The translations under genes were made by a program, and so were the position numbers. Below, one piece after another: positions 1-9,621 of a DNA stretch of 64,000 nt (positions are counted from its first letter, which is position 1; each line of letters begins with the position of its first letter). Where the stretch lies: assembly GCF_002150005.2 (NCBI RefSeq), contig NZ_MSPP01000003.1, positions 372,001 through 436,000 of the forward strand. The letters run 5' to 3'. The stretch comes from Marivivens niveibacter. Its GTDB lineage: Bacteria > Pseudomonadota > Alphaproteobacteria > Rhodobacterales > Rhodobacteraceae. Below the pieces are notes generated by a model, which saw only the letters and a list, made by a program, of their open reading frames with translations, was not told the DNA's origin and did not search any database.

Positions 1-681
1 CTGCGCCGCCCACCAGGCCGCGAAGCTTACCCAGGCGACGTTTTCTATCTTCACTCGCGTCTGCTGGAACGTTCGGCAAAGCTGAACGAAGATTTCGGTG
101 CAGGCTCGCTGACCGCGCTGCCAATCATCGAAACCCAAGGTGGCGACGTTTCCGCGTTTATTCCTACCAACGTGATTTCGATCACCGACGGTCAGATCTT
201 CTTGGAAACCGAACTGTTCTATCAAGGTATCCGTCCTGCTGTGAACACCGGTCTGTCGGTTTCGCGCGTGGGCTCCTCGGCTCAGACCAAGGCGATGTCG
301 TCGGTAGCAGGTCCTGTTAAACTGTCGCTGGCTCAGTACCGCGAAATGGCTGCATTCGCTCAGTTCGGTTCCGATCTGGACGCTGCAACCCAGAAGCTGC
401 TGAACCGTGGTGCACGTCTGACCGAGCTGATGAAACAGCCTCAGTACTCGCCACTGACCAACGCCGAAATCGTCTGCATCATCTACGCAGGCACCAACGG
501 CTACTTGGACAATCTGCCAGTTTCCGACGTTGCTCGTTTCGAAGACGCTCTGCTGAACTTCCTGCGCAACAAGCGTTCGGACATTCTGGAGTGGATCGCA
601 AACGAGGATCCAAAGATCAAAGGCGACGCTGCAGACAAACTGAAAGCGGCTCTTGACGAGTTCGCAGCAGACTTCGCCTAA
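1..681 (+). CDS. atpA: ATP synthase F1 subunit alpha, 3' part (partial)
   Basis: This is the C-terminal part (226 codons) of the alpha subunit of F1Fo ATP synthase, the non-catalytic nucleotide-binding partner of the beta subunit at the membrane. The reading frame is open from the first base. The early residues [21 protein letters not shown] and the block [19 protein letters not shown] are classic alpha-subunit signatures, and the stretch [10 protein letters not shown] carries the conserved arginine-containing helix region. The C-terminal helical domain is complete and ends with TAA at 679-681. The 5' end lies outside the window. It is the first visible gene of an atpA-G-D-C run in the order usual for alphaproteobacteria, where Fo genes sit elsewhere. 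Identification is secure. Confidence 0.98.
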   Translation: MRRPPGREAYPGDVFYLHSRLLERSAKLNEDFGAGSLTALPIIETQGGDVSAFIPTNVISITDGQIFLETELFYQGIRPAVNTGLSVSRVGSSAQTKAMSSVAGPVKLSLAQYREMAAFAQFGSDLDAATQKLLNRGARLTELMKQPQYSPLTNAEIVCIIYAGTNGYLDNLPVSDVARFEDALLNFLRNKRSDILEWIANEDPKIKGDAADKLKAALDEFAADFA

Positions 682-706
682 GTTCACCGGATAAGGAGAC
701 AAGGCA

Positions 707-1579
707 GTGCCAAGTCTTAAGGACCTCAAAAACAGGATCTCGTCGGTCAAATCGACCCGCAAGATCACCAAGGCGATGCAGATGGTCGCGGCAGCAAAAT
801 TGCGCCGCGCCCAAGACGCCGCCGAGGCAGCACGTCCATATGCCGAGCGTTTTAACGCTGTGGTATCGACGCTGGCCGCTTCGGTTGGTTCGTCCGACAC
901 TGCACCGCTGCTGCTGCGCGGCACCGGAAGCGATCAGGTCCACCTGCTGGTGGTCATGACCTCTGAACGTGGTCTGTGTGGCGGTTTCAATTCTTCGATC
1001 GTGAAGAAAGCACGCACACATGCGCTGGACCTACAGGCCCAGGGCAAAACGGTGAAAATCCTGACGGTTGGCAAAAAAGGCCGCGAACAGCTGCGCCGTG
1101 ATTTCGGTGATCTGCTCGTCGACCACGTCGACCTATCGGAAGTAAAGCGTATCGACTACGCAACCGCACGCGGCATTGGTCAAGACCTGCTGAAGCGGTT
1201 CGAAGCCGGTGAATTCGATGTTGCAACGATCTTCTTTGCGCAGTTCCAATCTGTGATTTCGCAGATCCCGACTGCTCAGCAGGTGATCCCAGCAAAATTC
1301 GAAGCAGCAGAAGACGCTGTTGTCGCCGACTACGATTACGAACCGAACGAAGAGGCCATTCTGGACGATCTGCTGCCTAGCAGCGTATCGACCGCAATCT
1401 TTGCGGCTCTTCTGGAAAACGCTGCATCCGAACAGGGTGCACGGATGAGCGCGATGGATAACGCGACCCGCAACGCGGGCGATATGATCGACAAGCTAAC
1501 CATCGAATTCAACCGTTCGCGTCAGGCTGTAATCACCAGCGAACTGATCGAAATTATTTCGGGCGCGGAAGCGCTCTAA
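707..1579 (+). CDS. atpG: ATP synthase F1 subunit gamma
   Basis: Encodes the 290-residue gamma subunit, the rotating central stalk that couples proton flow through Fo to catalysis in F1. The N-terminus [20 protein letters not shown] and the C-terminal helix [18 protein letters not shown] are the two coiled-coil strands of the rotor and are strongly conserved. The middle GLCGGFNS motif is also typical. The start is a GTG at 707 with AAGGAG at 693-698 as ribosome site. It follows atpA after 25 bases and precedes atpD by 18, so it is cotranscribed. Length is normal for the family. Confidence 0.98.
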   Translation: MPSLKDLKNRISSVKSTRKITKAMQMVAAAKLRRAQDAAEAARPYAERFNAVVSTLAASVGSSDTAPLLLRGTGSDQVHLLVVMTSERGLCGGFNSSIVKKARTHALDLQAQGKTVKILTVGKKGREQLRRDFGDLLVDHVDLSEVKRIDYATARGIGQDLLKRFEAGEFDVATIFFAQFQSVISQIPTAQQVIPAKFEAAEDAVVADYDYEPNEEAILDDLLPSSVSTAIFAALLENAASEQGARMSAMDNATRNAGDMIDKLTIEFNRSRQAVITSELIEIISGAEAL

Positions 1580-1591
1580 GAACCGGAGTAA

Positions 1592-3022
<1,431 letters not shown>

Positions 3023-3033
3023 GGAGAGGCGTA

Positions 3034-3462
3034 ATGGCTGATAACCTGCAATTCGATCTAGTGTCCCCTGAACGGAAGCTTGCTTCTGTTCAGGCCACCG
3101 AGATCCAGATCCCGGCCGCCGAAGGTGCGATGACGGCGATGGCTGGCCACGCGCCAACCATCACCACACTGCGCCCCGGCATCCTGCGGGTCGTTCATGC
3201 GGGTGGCACCGACGAATACGTCGTATCGGGTGGCTTTGCTGAAATCGGCGCGGAAAGCGTTTCGGTTCTGGCAGAACGCGCGTTGCCAACCGCTGAGGTA
3301 ACTCAGGAAGCGTTCCAAGAGATGGTTGCAGAATACCGCGCCGCTCACGAGAAAGCTCTGGAGAACTTCAAGAACGAACCAGGTCCGGTTGACGATGCAG
3401 CCCGCCTGCTGGCCGATATGGTCGCAGTCGGTACGCACATGGGTCTATCCTATCAGGAGTGA
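3034..3462 (+). CDS. atpC: ATP synthase F1 subunit epsilon
   Basis: Encodes the 142-residue epsilon subunit, which joins the gamma stalk to the c-ring and can inhibit ATP hydrolysis. The N-terminal beta-sandwich is recognisable from [15 protein letters not shown] and from [20 protein letters not shown], where the family motif is normally EG-x-hydrophobic-x-hydrophobic-hydrophobic-x-GHAP. The C-terminal part is helical and ends ahead of a strong terminator at 3487. AAGGAGAGG just upstream of the ATG is a good ribosome site. It is the last gene of the operon. Confidence 0.97.
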   Translation: MADNLQFDLVSPERKLASVQATEIQIPAAEGAMTAMAGHAPTITTLRPGILRVVHAGGTDEYVVSGGFAEIGAESVSVLAERALPTAEVTQEAFQEMVAEYRAAHEKALENFKNEPGPVDDAARLLADMVAVGTHMGLSYQE

Positions 3463-3486
3463 TCCTGAGTTACGGAATGAAATTAG

Positions 3487-3516
3487 AAAAGGGGCCAAAT
3501 TTTGGCCCCTTTTCTC
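3487..3516 (+). terminator. Rho-independent terminator of the atp operon
   Basis: AAAAGGGGCC at 3487-3496 pairs with GGCCCCTTTT at 3504-3513 around a short A/T loop, followed by further T-rich sequence. It lies 24 bases after the atpC stop and closes the atp operon. Confidence 0.9.
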
Positions 3517-3570
3517 TTATAAGGTGTAGAACTTATCCGTAGTGTCCCAAAGTAAAGAGGCGCGTTGAGT

Positions 3571-3921
3571 ATGAAAAAAATGCAAAACCACCTGATTGGT
3601 ATCGATCAGGGTGAGGTGATCCTGTTTTCAGATTTTGAAACTGGGGGACCTATGTGGGCAGAAGAAGGCCCGCGTGAGGTTCGCAAGACCGTCAAATTTT
3701 CATCCGCGTTTCGTAAAGAGCCCTCTGTCACGGTTCGATTGGGCATGTTGGATATGTCCAATAAATCATTCACTCGATGGGATTTAAGGGCGCAAAAAGT
3801 CACGGAAACACAATTCGAAATCGTCTTTCAGACGTGGGCGGACAGTAAAATCGCCCGTGTACGCGTCGCATGGCAAGCCATAGGTGAAGTTGCCCATGAT
3901 GATGATTGGGATATCTTCTAA
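3571..3921 (+). CDS. Small H-type lectin domain protein
   Basis: A 116-residue protein with no signal peptide or membrane segment. The second half matches the H-type lectin pattern (the fold of snail agglutinins and discoidin tails): FSSAFRKEPSVTVRLGMLD, then a variable stretch, then FEIVFQTWADSKIARVRVAWQAIG. The TW-D-I-V-V-W-AIG spacing is the strongest signal. Known members bind N-acetylgalactosamine-type sugars, but no ligand can be read from sequence here. The ATG at 3571 is preceded by AAAGAGG at 3554-3560; a TTG at 3565 or an ATG at 3580 are possible alternatives. It stands between two terminators, so it is a single-gene unit just after the atp operon. The domain call is fairly sure; the function is unknown. 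Confidence 0.8.
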   Translation: MKKMQNHLIGIDQGEVILFSDFETGGPMWAEEGPREVRKTVKFSSAFRKEPSVTVRLGMLDMSNKSFTRWDLRAQKVTETQFEIVFQTWADSKIARVRVAWQAIGEVAHDDDWDIF

Positions 3922-3923
3922 AC

Positions 3924-3954
3924 AAAACGCCCCGTTCTAATGAACGGGGCGTTT
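3924..3954. terminator. Bidirectional terminator between the lectin gene and prs
   Basis: AAACGCCCCGTTC at 3925-3937 and GAACGGGGCGTTT at 3942-3954 form a perfect 13-bp stem with a TAAT loop. Terminal A and T tracts suit both strands, so it can end the lectin gene on the plus strand and prs on the minus strand. Confidence 0.85.
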
Positions 3955-3977
3955 GTCATTTCAGCTATGTGATCTGA

Positions 3978-4994
3978 TCAGGTGTTGTACAGGCCTTCGT
4001 AGATCGGAACCAAAGTGTTGTCCTCGAACAGGGACGAGACCGACGTACCGTTCCACGTGTTCAGGATCGCCTGAGTGAACATCGGCGCAGTCGGCACGAT
4101 GCGGATGTTTGGCGTCGCCATAACTGCATCGGTCGGTTGGATCGAATCCGTCAGAACCAGCGTTTTCAGGTGGGAATTTTTCACGCGCTCGACGGCTGGG
4201 CCGGACATAACACCATGCGAGATATAGGCGTGCACTTCGGATGCGCCTGCGTCCATCAGGTGCTCTGCTGCTTTGCACAGGGTGCCAGCGGTGTCGCAAA
4301 GGTCATCAACGATGATACATTTTTTGCCTTCGACCGAACCGATCACGGTCATTTCGGCAACTTCACCTGGCTTTTCGCGACGCTTATCAACGATCGACAG
4401 TGGTGCATCGATGCGTTTTGCCAATTCGCGTGCGCGGGCAACGCCGCCGACATCAGGGGACACGACCATGATGTCGTCCGTTGCGCCTTTGAAATGGTGT
4501 TTGATATCCAGCGCAAAGATCGGCGCGGCATACAGGTTGTCCACCGGCATATCAAAGAAGCCCTGAATCTGCGCTGCGTGCAGGTCCATGGTCAGAACGC
4601 GGTCAACGCCAGCTTCGGCGATCAGGTTGGCGACCAGTTTCGCGCTGATGGGTGTACGCGCTTTGGTGCGGCGGTCCTGACGGGCGTAGCCGAAATATGG
4701 GATCACTGCGGTGATGCGGCCGGCCGACGAACGCTTCAGCGCGTCGGTGATGATCAGCAATTCCATCAGGTTGTCGTTTGCTGGGTTCGACGTTGGCTGA
4801 ATGATGAACATATCTTCGCCGCGGACGTTTTCGTAGCATTCGACGAAAATCTCTTGGTCGTTGAATCGTTCGACGCGGGCGTCGACCAGATCAACATTCA
4901 TGCCGCGGTGCATGGACATGCGGCGGGCAATAGCAGTGGCAAGAGGTTTGTTAGCGTTCCCCGAAATCAGTTTCGGTTCAGTGATCGTGGGCAT
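3978..4994 (-). CDS. prs: Ribose-phosphate pyrophosphokinase
   Basis: Makes phosphoribosyl pyrophosphate from ribose 5-phosphate and ATP, feeding purine, pyrimidine, histidine, tryptophan and NAD synthesis in the cytoplasm. The 338-residue product has the expected N-terminus ([19 protein letters not shown]), the ATP-binding flexible-loop region [15 protein letters not shown], the metal and ribose-phosphate region [17 protein letters not shown], and the PRPP loop [12 protein letters not shown]. The open frame extends upstream, but the conserved start is the ATG at 4994. It is transcribed alone and ends at a shared terminator. Family assignment is certain. Confidence 0.97.
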   Translation of the reverse strand: MPTITEPKLISGNANKPLATAIARRMSMHRGMNVDLVDARVERFNDQEIFVECYENVRGEDMFIIQPTSNPANDNLMELLIITDALKRSSAGRITAVIPYFGYARQDRRTKARTPISAKLVANLIAEAGVDRVLTMDLHAAQIQGFFDMPVDNLYAAPIFALDIKHHFKGATDDIMVVSPDVGGVARARELAKRIDAPLSIVDKRREKPGEVAEMTVIGSVEGKKCIIVDDLCDTAGTLCKAAEHLMDAGASEVHAYISHGVMSGPAVERVKNSHLKTLVLTDSIQPTDAVMATPNIRIVPTAPMFTQAILNTWNGTSVSSLFEDNTLVPIYEGLYNT

Positions 4995-5131
4995 GTGGCA
5001 GGGTTCCCCGGATGTGGCCCGTCTATATGACGGATTCGTGACGCAGGGGTGCCGTAGCACAGCATTGCCATTTGGCAAACATCTAGGAAATGAAATCGGT
5101 TTAAATAATGCCAAACCGCGTCATGTTAGCG

Positions 5132-6181
5132 TTATCTGTTTTGTAGCGCTGACAGAAATTGCTGCACATCGGCGGGCGTTGTCGACCAGCTGGTAACCAA
5201 CCGCCCGATGGCGTCACCTTTCGCGTTGAAATCGGCTGTGTCGGGCCAAGGGTTATAGCGGGCACCACTAGCGATCATGTGGCGGTGCAACGAATTTGGC
5301 ATCGACGCGAAAACCATGTTGGCGTCAATAGGGTGGGCCAGCGTTATACCGTCTATCTGCGCCAATCCCTGCGCCAATTCGGCGCCCATCGCGTTGGCAT
5401 GTGTAGCAAGGTCAATCCACAGGCCGTCCGTAACAAATGCATCCATCTGCGCCGACAGATAGCGGTGTTTCGAAAATAGGTGTCCCCCGCGTTTGCGGCG
5501 CAGTTCAAACTCCCACGCGCGCTTAGGGTCGAATATGATCACAGCCTCGCAGCCCATCAGGCCGTTTTTCGTGCCGCCAAATGACAGGACATCTATGCCA
5601 GCCTTCCATGTCATTTCGGCTGGTGTCGCGCCAGTTGCCGCGATGGCATTGGCGAACCTTGCGCCGTCCATATGGCAGGGCAGGTCGTAGTCGCGCGCGA
5701 CGGCGGTCAGTGCCGCGATTTCGGCGGGAGTATAGACTGTGCCGTGTTCGGTAACGTTGGTGATCGACACTGCGCCGCGCTGCATTCCGTGGACACCGCC
5801 GCAGCCCGTGGCGGCGATCACGCTGCGCAGGGTGTCTGGTGTCATTTTGGCGTGTTCGCCATCCACCAGCGCTAGTTTCCCGCCGTTCATGTAAAATTCA
5901 GGCGCGCCGCATTCGTCCTCTTCTATGTGGGCGTTCCGGTGGCAGAAAACGGTTTGATAGGACGCGTTCAGGATCGATAGCGACAGCGCGTTTGCGGCCG
6001 ATCCCGTGGCGACCAGATAAATGGCAGCCTCTGGCGCGTCGAAAATGTCGCGCAGTTTGGTGCGGACGCTGTCCATGATGGGATCGTTGCCGTAGGACGG
6101 CATGTAGCCAGAGTTTGCCTTTGACAGCGCCTCCATCACTTTGGGGTGGACGGGGCTGGTGTTGTCAGAGGCGAAAAACAT
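5132..6181 (-). CDS. ltaE: Low-specificity L-threonine aldolase
   Basis: PLP enzyme of the beta-eliminating lyase family, 349 residues, predicted to cleave L-threonine or L-allo-threonine to glycine and acetaldehyde. The N-terminus FFASDNTSPVHPKVMEAL, the HRNAHIEEDECGAPEF block and the PLP lysine in SFGGTKNGL (about K205) are characteristic. The chosen ATG at 6181 overlaps the stop of the upstream YcgN-type gene as TAATG, which indicates translational coupling; the frame stays open a little further upstream. Stereospecificity toward threonine isomers cannot be read from the sequence. It may supply glycine to other pathways. Confidence 0.9.
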   Translation of the reverse strand: MFFASDNTSPVHPKVMEALSKANSGYMPSYGNDPIMDSVRTKLRDIFDAPEAAIYLVATGSAANALSLSILNASYQTVFCHRNAHIEEDECGAPEFYMNGGKLALVDGEHAKMTPDTLRSVIAATGCGGVHGMQRGAVSITNVTEHGTVYTPAEIAALTAVARDYDLPCHMDGARFANAIAATGATPAEMTWKAGIDVLSFGGTKNGLMGCEAVIIFDPKRAWEFELRRKRGGHLFSKHRYLSAQMDAFVTDGLWIDLATHANAMGAELAQGLAQIDGITLAHPIDANMVFASMPNSLHRHMIASGARYNPWPDTADFNAKGDAIGRLVTSWSTTPADVQQFLSALQNR

Positions 6182-6648
6182 TAGATTGGCTCTTCTATTA
6201 TGTGGTCTTCCCATTCATCGTCGCCGACTTCGGCTTCGGAGACTGTGCGATATTGCATCGACACGCCCGCGGTATGAACGGTGTCTGGCGACCCTGAAAT
6301 CAGGGGATGCCAGTCATATAGTTTGTCGCCTTGATGCAGCAATTTATACGCGCATGTTTCTGGCAGCCAATACATATGGTCCAGAATGGTTTTGGGCGTC
6401 ATCACGATGCATTCGGGCACGAATTGGTGACGAATGGGGTACTGGCTGCATAGGCAGGTTTCGTCATCCAGCAGGCGGCAAGCCACGCGGGTCAGGGCGA
6501 CCTGACCGGTGTCTTCGTCTTCGAGTTTGTTCAGGCAGCATTTCCCGCAGCCGTCGCACAATGCCTCCCATTCGGGGCGAGTCATTTTATCCAGAGGGAC
6601 GTTTTCCCAGAATTTTGGGCGCAGGCCGCTGCGATCGATCTTAGGCAT
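6181..6648 (-). CDS. YcgN-type cysteine-cluster protein (UPF0260)
   Basis: A 155-residue cytoplasmic protein of the YcgN/YkgJ family, named for clustered cysteines thought to bind a zinc or iron ion. The cluster LCDGCGKCCLNKLED lies near residue 30, with further cysteines in ACRLL, ETCLCSQY, PECIV and ETCAY; the tryptophan-proline region DWHPLISG is also typical. The biochemical role of the family is not established. It overlaps the end of ribF by 8 bases upstream and the threonine aldolase start by one base downstream, so the three genes form one coupled operon on the minus strand. Confidence 0.9.
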   Translation of the reverse strand: MPKIDRSGLRPKFWENVPLDKMTRPEWEALCDGCGKCCLNKLEDEDTGQVALTRVACRLLDDETCLCSQYPIRHQFVPECIVMTPKTILDHMYWLPETCAYKLLHQGDKLYDWHPLISGSPDTVHTAGVSMQYRTVSEAEVGDDEWEDHIIEEPI

Positions 6649-7579
6649 TGCGCAGGATCTCTCGGGCCCTTTGGCAATCGGCGTCCATTTGGGTGATCAG
6701 CGCGTCCAGCCCGTCGAATTTCAATTCGGGGCGCAGGTATTCGACCAAAGCGACCGACAGATGGGTGCCGTATAGGTCGCCTTTGAAATCAAAGATAAAG
6801 GTTTCGATGTTTGGCACGTTATCTTCGCCGAACATGGGGCGCACACCGATGGATGCGGCGCCGTTATAGCTGCCGGCGTGGGGGCCCTCTAACACGTCAA
6901 CTTTGACGGCATAAACGCCCAGCTTTGGCTGATGAAGGCCTGTGATCGACATATTGGCGGTAGGATATCCCAAATCGCGTCCGCGTTGATCGCCGCGGAT
7001 TACGGGGCCTTCGATGCGGTGCAGGTGCCCCAGCATTCGGGCCGCGTCCTGCGGGCGTCCGTCGGCCAGCGCGTTGCGAATGTTGGTCGAGGAAACTTCC
7101 TCTTCAAAGCTCAACAACGGCGCGACGGTCACGCCGAATCCCAATTCGTCGCCCAATTCACGCAAAGTATTCACATCGCCCGCGCGTTTTGCGCCGAAAT
7201 AGAAATCTTCGCCCACCACGACATGGACCAGTCCCAGACGGTTCATGATGACGTCTACCGCAAATTCACGCGGCGATAGTTTGGCCAGCGCGGCATTGAA
7301 CGGCACTTCGTACAGTTTTTGAACGCCCAATTTGCGCAGGCGATGCACCTTGGCTTCGGCGTTCATCAGGCGGAACGCGGGGGCGTCGGGCGCGAAAAAC
7401 TGGCGGGGGTGCGGTTCAAACGTCATCACGCCCAAAGGAGCTCCCGCATCAAATGCCGCCTTGCGCGCAAGGTCGATCACCGATTGGTGGCCCAGATGGA
7501 CGCCGTCGAAATTGCCAATGGCCGCAGCAGCGCCGCGGTCATTTGGATCGATAAAGAGTGTGTCGCGGATAATACGCAT
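6641..7579 (-). CDS. ribF: Bifunctional riboflavin kinase / FAD synthetase
   Basis: A 312-residue enzyme that phosphorylates riboflavin to FMN and adenylylates FMN to FAD. The N-terminal FAD synthetase half shows the nucleotidyltransferase motif AIGNFDGVHLGHQSVI and the later SSTNIRNAL block. The C-terminal riboflavin kinase half shows GYPTANM and the acidic EVFIFDF-like region (here ETFIFDFKGDLYG). The start used is the ATG at 7579, which gives the normal N-terminus; no clear ribosome site precedes it, and the codon lies in a hairpin arm described separately. The frame is open further upstream to 7642. The gene overlaps the following YcgN-type gene by 8 bases. Confidence 0.95.
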   Translation of the reverse strand: MRIIRDTLFIDPNDRGAAAAIGNFDGVHLGHQSVIDLARKAAFDAGAPLGVMTFEPHPRQFFAPDAPAFRLMNAEAKVHRLRKLGVQKLYEVPFNAALAKLSPREFAVDVIMNRLGLVHVVVGEDFYFGAKRAGDVNTLRELGDELGFGVTVAPLLSFEEEVSSTNIRNALADGRPQDAARMLGHLHRIEGPVIRGDQRGRDLGYPTANMSITGLHQPKLGVYAVKVDVLEGPHAGSYNGAASIGVRPMFGEDNVPNIETFIFDFKGDLYGTHLSVALVEYLRPELKFDGLDALITQMDADCQRAREILRNA

Positions 7580-7610
7580 GTGCGATGCGTAACGGCCCGC
7601 GCGGGCCGTT
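7573..7610 (-). promoter_or_regulatory. Tandem hairpins over the ribF start codon
   Basis: Two inverted repeats sit back to back. AACGGCCCGCGCGGGCCGTT at 7591-7610 is a perfect 20-bp palindrome. TACGCAT (7573-7579) and ATGCGTA (7585-7591) form a 7-bp stem with a 5-base loop, and the ribF ATG (7579-7577 on the minus strand) is in the 3' arm. They share base 7591, so both cannot be full length together. No Shine-Dalgarno sequence is visible between them and the start. They may limit translation of ribF; there is no FMN riboswitch (RFN) pattern. Confidence 0.5.
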
Positions 7611-7616
7611 GCAAGG

Positions 7617-8060
7617 TCAGTCGAACTTACGCGACGGCGCAAGAACGGTTGCTTCGCCGATTAGCACCTTTTTGTTGTTCACAAGGCAACGGGTTTCCAT
7701 CACGACGCGGCGTTTTGCGTGATCAATGCCTGTGACCTCTACTTCGGCCAGAACCATGTCGCCGGGGCGGACAGGAGCCATAAATTTCAGGGTTTGGCCC
7801 AGATACACTGTGCCATGACCGGGCAGCTGTTCACCAATCACGGCCGAAATCAGGCCAGCGGTCAGCATGCCGTGGGCGATGCGGCCTTCGAAAATGGTGT
7901 CTTGGGCGTATTCATCGTCCAAATGCACAGGGTTACGGTCGGTCGATACTTCGGCGAACAATTCGATGTCGCGGTCGGTCACAACCTTGCGCAACGACCG
8001 GACCATGCCGATTTCGATGTCTTCGATGCAAATCGTGCCGCGGGGGGCGTTATCCAGCAT
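7617..8060 (-). CDS. MaoC family dehydratase / enoyl-CoA hydratase-like
   Basis: A 147-residue hotdog-fold protein of the MaoC family, members of which hydrate or dehydrate (R)-3-hydroxyacyl-CoA thioesters. The hydratase 2 motif is visible as DRNPVHLDDEYAQDTIFEGRIAHGMLTAGLIS, with the catalytic Asp-x(4)-His pair in RNPVHLDDEYA and the downstream G-x-IAHGML. The ATG at 8060 is preferred because GGAG lies 6 bases ahead of it; an upstream ATG at 8072 has no ribosome site. The natural substrate is unknown. A GC-rich palindrome separates it from ribF by 37 bases. Confidence 0.88.
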   Translation of the reverse strand: MLDNAPRGTICIEDIEIGMVRSLRKVVTDRDIELFAEVSTDRNPVHLDDEYAQDTIFEGRIAHGMLTAGLISAVIGEQLPGHGTVYLGQTLKFMAPVRPGDMVLAEVEVTGIDHAKRRVVMETRCLVNNKKVLIGEATVLAPSRKFD

Positions 8061-8153
8061 GTCGCGCTCCATAAGGTAACAAACGATCCAGTAGTTGGGT
8101 CAGGTTGAAACTTTATTACTTTGCGACTGCAGAAAAAACAACCCCCTTTGCGG

Positions 8154-9026
8154 TTAACGTAGGAACCCTATGGCGTAGGTTGGGTTCTGCATCTCTTTGG
8201 AAACATAGGATTTTAGCAGATCTGCGTCGGGGTGTACTTTGGTCGCAGTCTCTGCTGCAGCCAAACCGCCGGTGATAAACAGGGAATCATATCCTTCGCC
8301 TTCGGCGCCCAAGATGTCCGTTTTGATTCCATCGCCGATACACAGGATGCGGGCCTGTTCCGCGTTCGGATCGATTTGCGCCAGACGGCGGCGGGCCAGA
8401 TCATAGATGGGCGGATGCGGTTTGCCGAAATACAGGCTTTCCCCGCCCATTTCGGTGTACAGCTGCGCCAAAGCGCCCGCGCACCATTCACGTTCTTCGC
8501 CGCGGTCGATGATGATGTCAGGGTTGAAACACAGCATCGGCAGGCCCTTTTGTTTGGCCAGCAGGAATTCGGGGCGCATGACGGATGGGTCGGCCTTAGT
8601 ATCGAACGGGCCGCAGTTTACGATGCCTTCGGCTTCTTCCAGTGTGACGATTTCCAAATCGACAGGATTTTCGACGACATTGATTGGTTCGAACACGGTT
8701 TTGTCGCGCTCTTCGCCGATGAACCACACCTTTTTGCCAGCGGCGCCCGTATGCATGGCCACGCGCGCCGCGTCGCCAGAGGTCGAGATCGCATCATAGC
8801 TGTCTTTGGTCACGCCAAAGCCGTGCATCTGTTCGGATACCAAATGCCACGCACGCGGCGCGTTGGTGACATAGATCACTTTGCCGCCTTTGGCGCGGTA
8901 ATCTTCCATGGCTTTGACAGCGTCAGGATAGGCGGTCAGGCCGTTGTGCATGCAGCCCCATAGGTCCACAAACAGCGCATCATAATTGTCGGCGATTTCG
9001 GAAAAGGTTTCGATAATCTGGGTCAT
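8154..9026 (-). CDS. HAD-IIA hydrolase of the TIGR01459 type
   Basis: A 290-residue HAD-superfamily phosphatase with a type IIA cap, related to NagD and 4-nitrophenylphosphatases. The nucleophile motif is DALFVDLWGCMHNG near residue 15, motif II is VTNAPR, and the C-terminal motif III/IV is RILCIGDGIKTDILGAEGEGYDSLFITGG. The DLWG-x-MH-x-G version of motif I is typical of the alphaproteobacterial TIGR01459 group, whose substrate is not known. It is monocistronic as far as can be seen, with a purine-rich site (GGGGCG) ahead of the ATG. Confidence 0.88.
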   Translation of the reverse strand: MTQIIETFSEIADNYDALFVDLWGCMHNGLTAYPDAVKAMEDYRAKGGKVIYVTNAPRAWHLVSEQMHGFGVTKDSYDAISTSGDAARVAMHTGAAGKKVWFIGEERDKTVFEPINVVENPVDLEIVTLEEAEGIVNCGPFDTKADPSVMRPEFLLAKQKGLPMLCFNPDIIIDRGEEREWCAGALAQLYTEMGGESLYFGKPHPPIYDLARRRLAQIDPNAEQARILCIGDGIKTDILGAEGEGYDSLFITGGLAAAETATKVHPDADLLKSYVSKEMQNPTYAIGFLR

Positions 9027-9089
9027 TGGTCGCCCCTTTGGTCATGTTTAACCCATGCCTATAGAGCGCTAATGTAAAAGAAAAGCGTC

Positions 9090-9563
9090 TTAGCCAAAGG
9101 CCTGCGGATAACGCAGTTCTAGTGACTTAGCCTTGGCCGGACCCGCGACCAGAGTGTGATCGACGGGGTAGGGCGACGTCAGCCCATCGGGCGCTGCGCG
9201 AAATCCGCAGCGTTGATAGAATACTGGATCGCCCAGAACGACCAGCGTTTGGTTCGTCATTTTGGCCCATTCGGTGATCATGCCGACCATGCGGCGGCCA
9301 TAACCCATGCGCTGCACATCGGGGTGGATCGCCACGGGCGCGAGGCACAGCCAGTTTTTCGGCGCGATCATTTTGGACAGGGCCAGATAGCCGATGATCC
9401 CGTGTTCGGACGGCAGCACCATCTCGCCAGCCATCGCGCGGGATTTGCGTAGCTTGGCGATCAATTTCACCTCGTCCTGACCGCCGAACGCATGGGCCAG
9501 CAGGGCGTCCACGGCGGGTTCTTCGCCGCGTTGCATTTCGCGCATGAAATCAGGTGAAAACAT
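9090..9563 (-). CDS. GNAT family N-acetyltransferase
   Basis: A 157-residue acetyl-CoA-dependent acyltransferase. The core motif A is seen as LAPVAIHPDVQRMGYGRRMVGMITEWAK, including the Q/R-x-x-G-x-G/A acetyl-CoA loop (QRMGYG), followed by the motif B region VVLGDPVFYQRCGFRAA, a combination common in the YhbS-like branch. The ATG at 9563 is preferred over one at 9575 because the homologous core begins there and a GGGGG stretch lies ahead of it. The substrate cannot be told. The gene follows ppaC on the same strand after a terminator. Confidence 0.85.
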   Translation of the reverse strand: MFSPDFMREMQRGEEPAVDALLAHAFGGQDEVKLIAKLRKSRAMAGEMVLPSEHGIIGYLALSKMIAPKNWLCLAPVAIHPDVQRMGYGRRMVGMITEWAKMTNQTLVVLGDPVFYQRCGFRAAPDGLTSPYPVDHTLVAGPAKAKSLELRYPQAFG

Positions 9564-9577
9564 CAGTGCCCCCAAAT

Positions 9578-9606
9578 GAAAAAGGCCCGCGCAATGGCGG
9601 GCCTTT
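9578..9606 (-). terminator. Terminator after ppaC
   Basis: AAAGGCCCGC at 9581-9590 pairs with GCGGGCCTTT at 9597-9606 across a 6-base loop; read on the minus strand the stem is followed by a run of five T. It lies 15 bases beyond the ppaC stop. Confidence 0.88.
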
Positions 9607-9621
9607 GGAAATCGTCAAACC

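Noticed and set aside
7573-7610. FMN riboswitch before ribF
   Set aside because: None of the conserved RFN helices is present. Only simple palindromes were found, and ribF does not head its operon.
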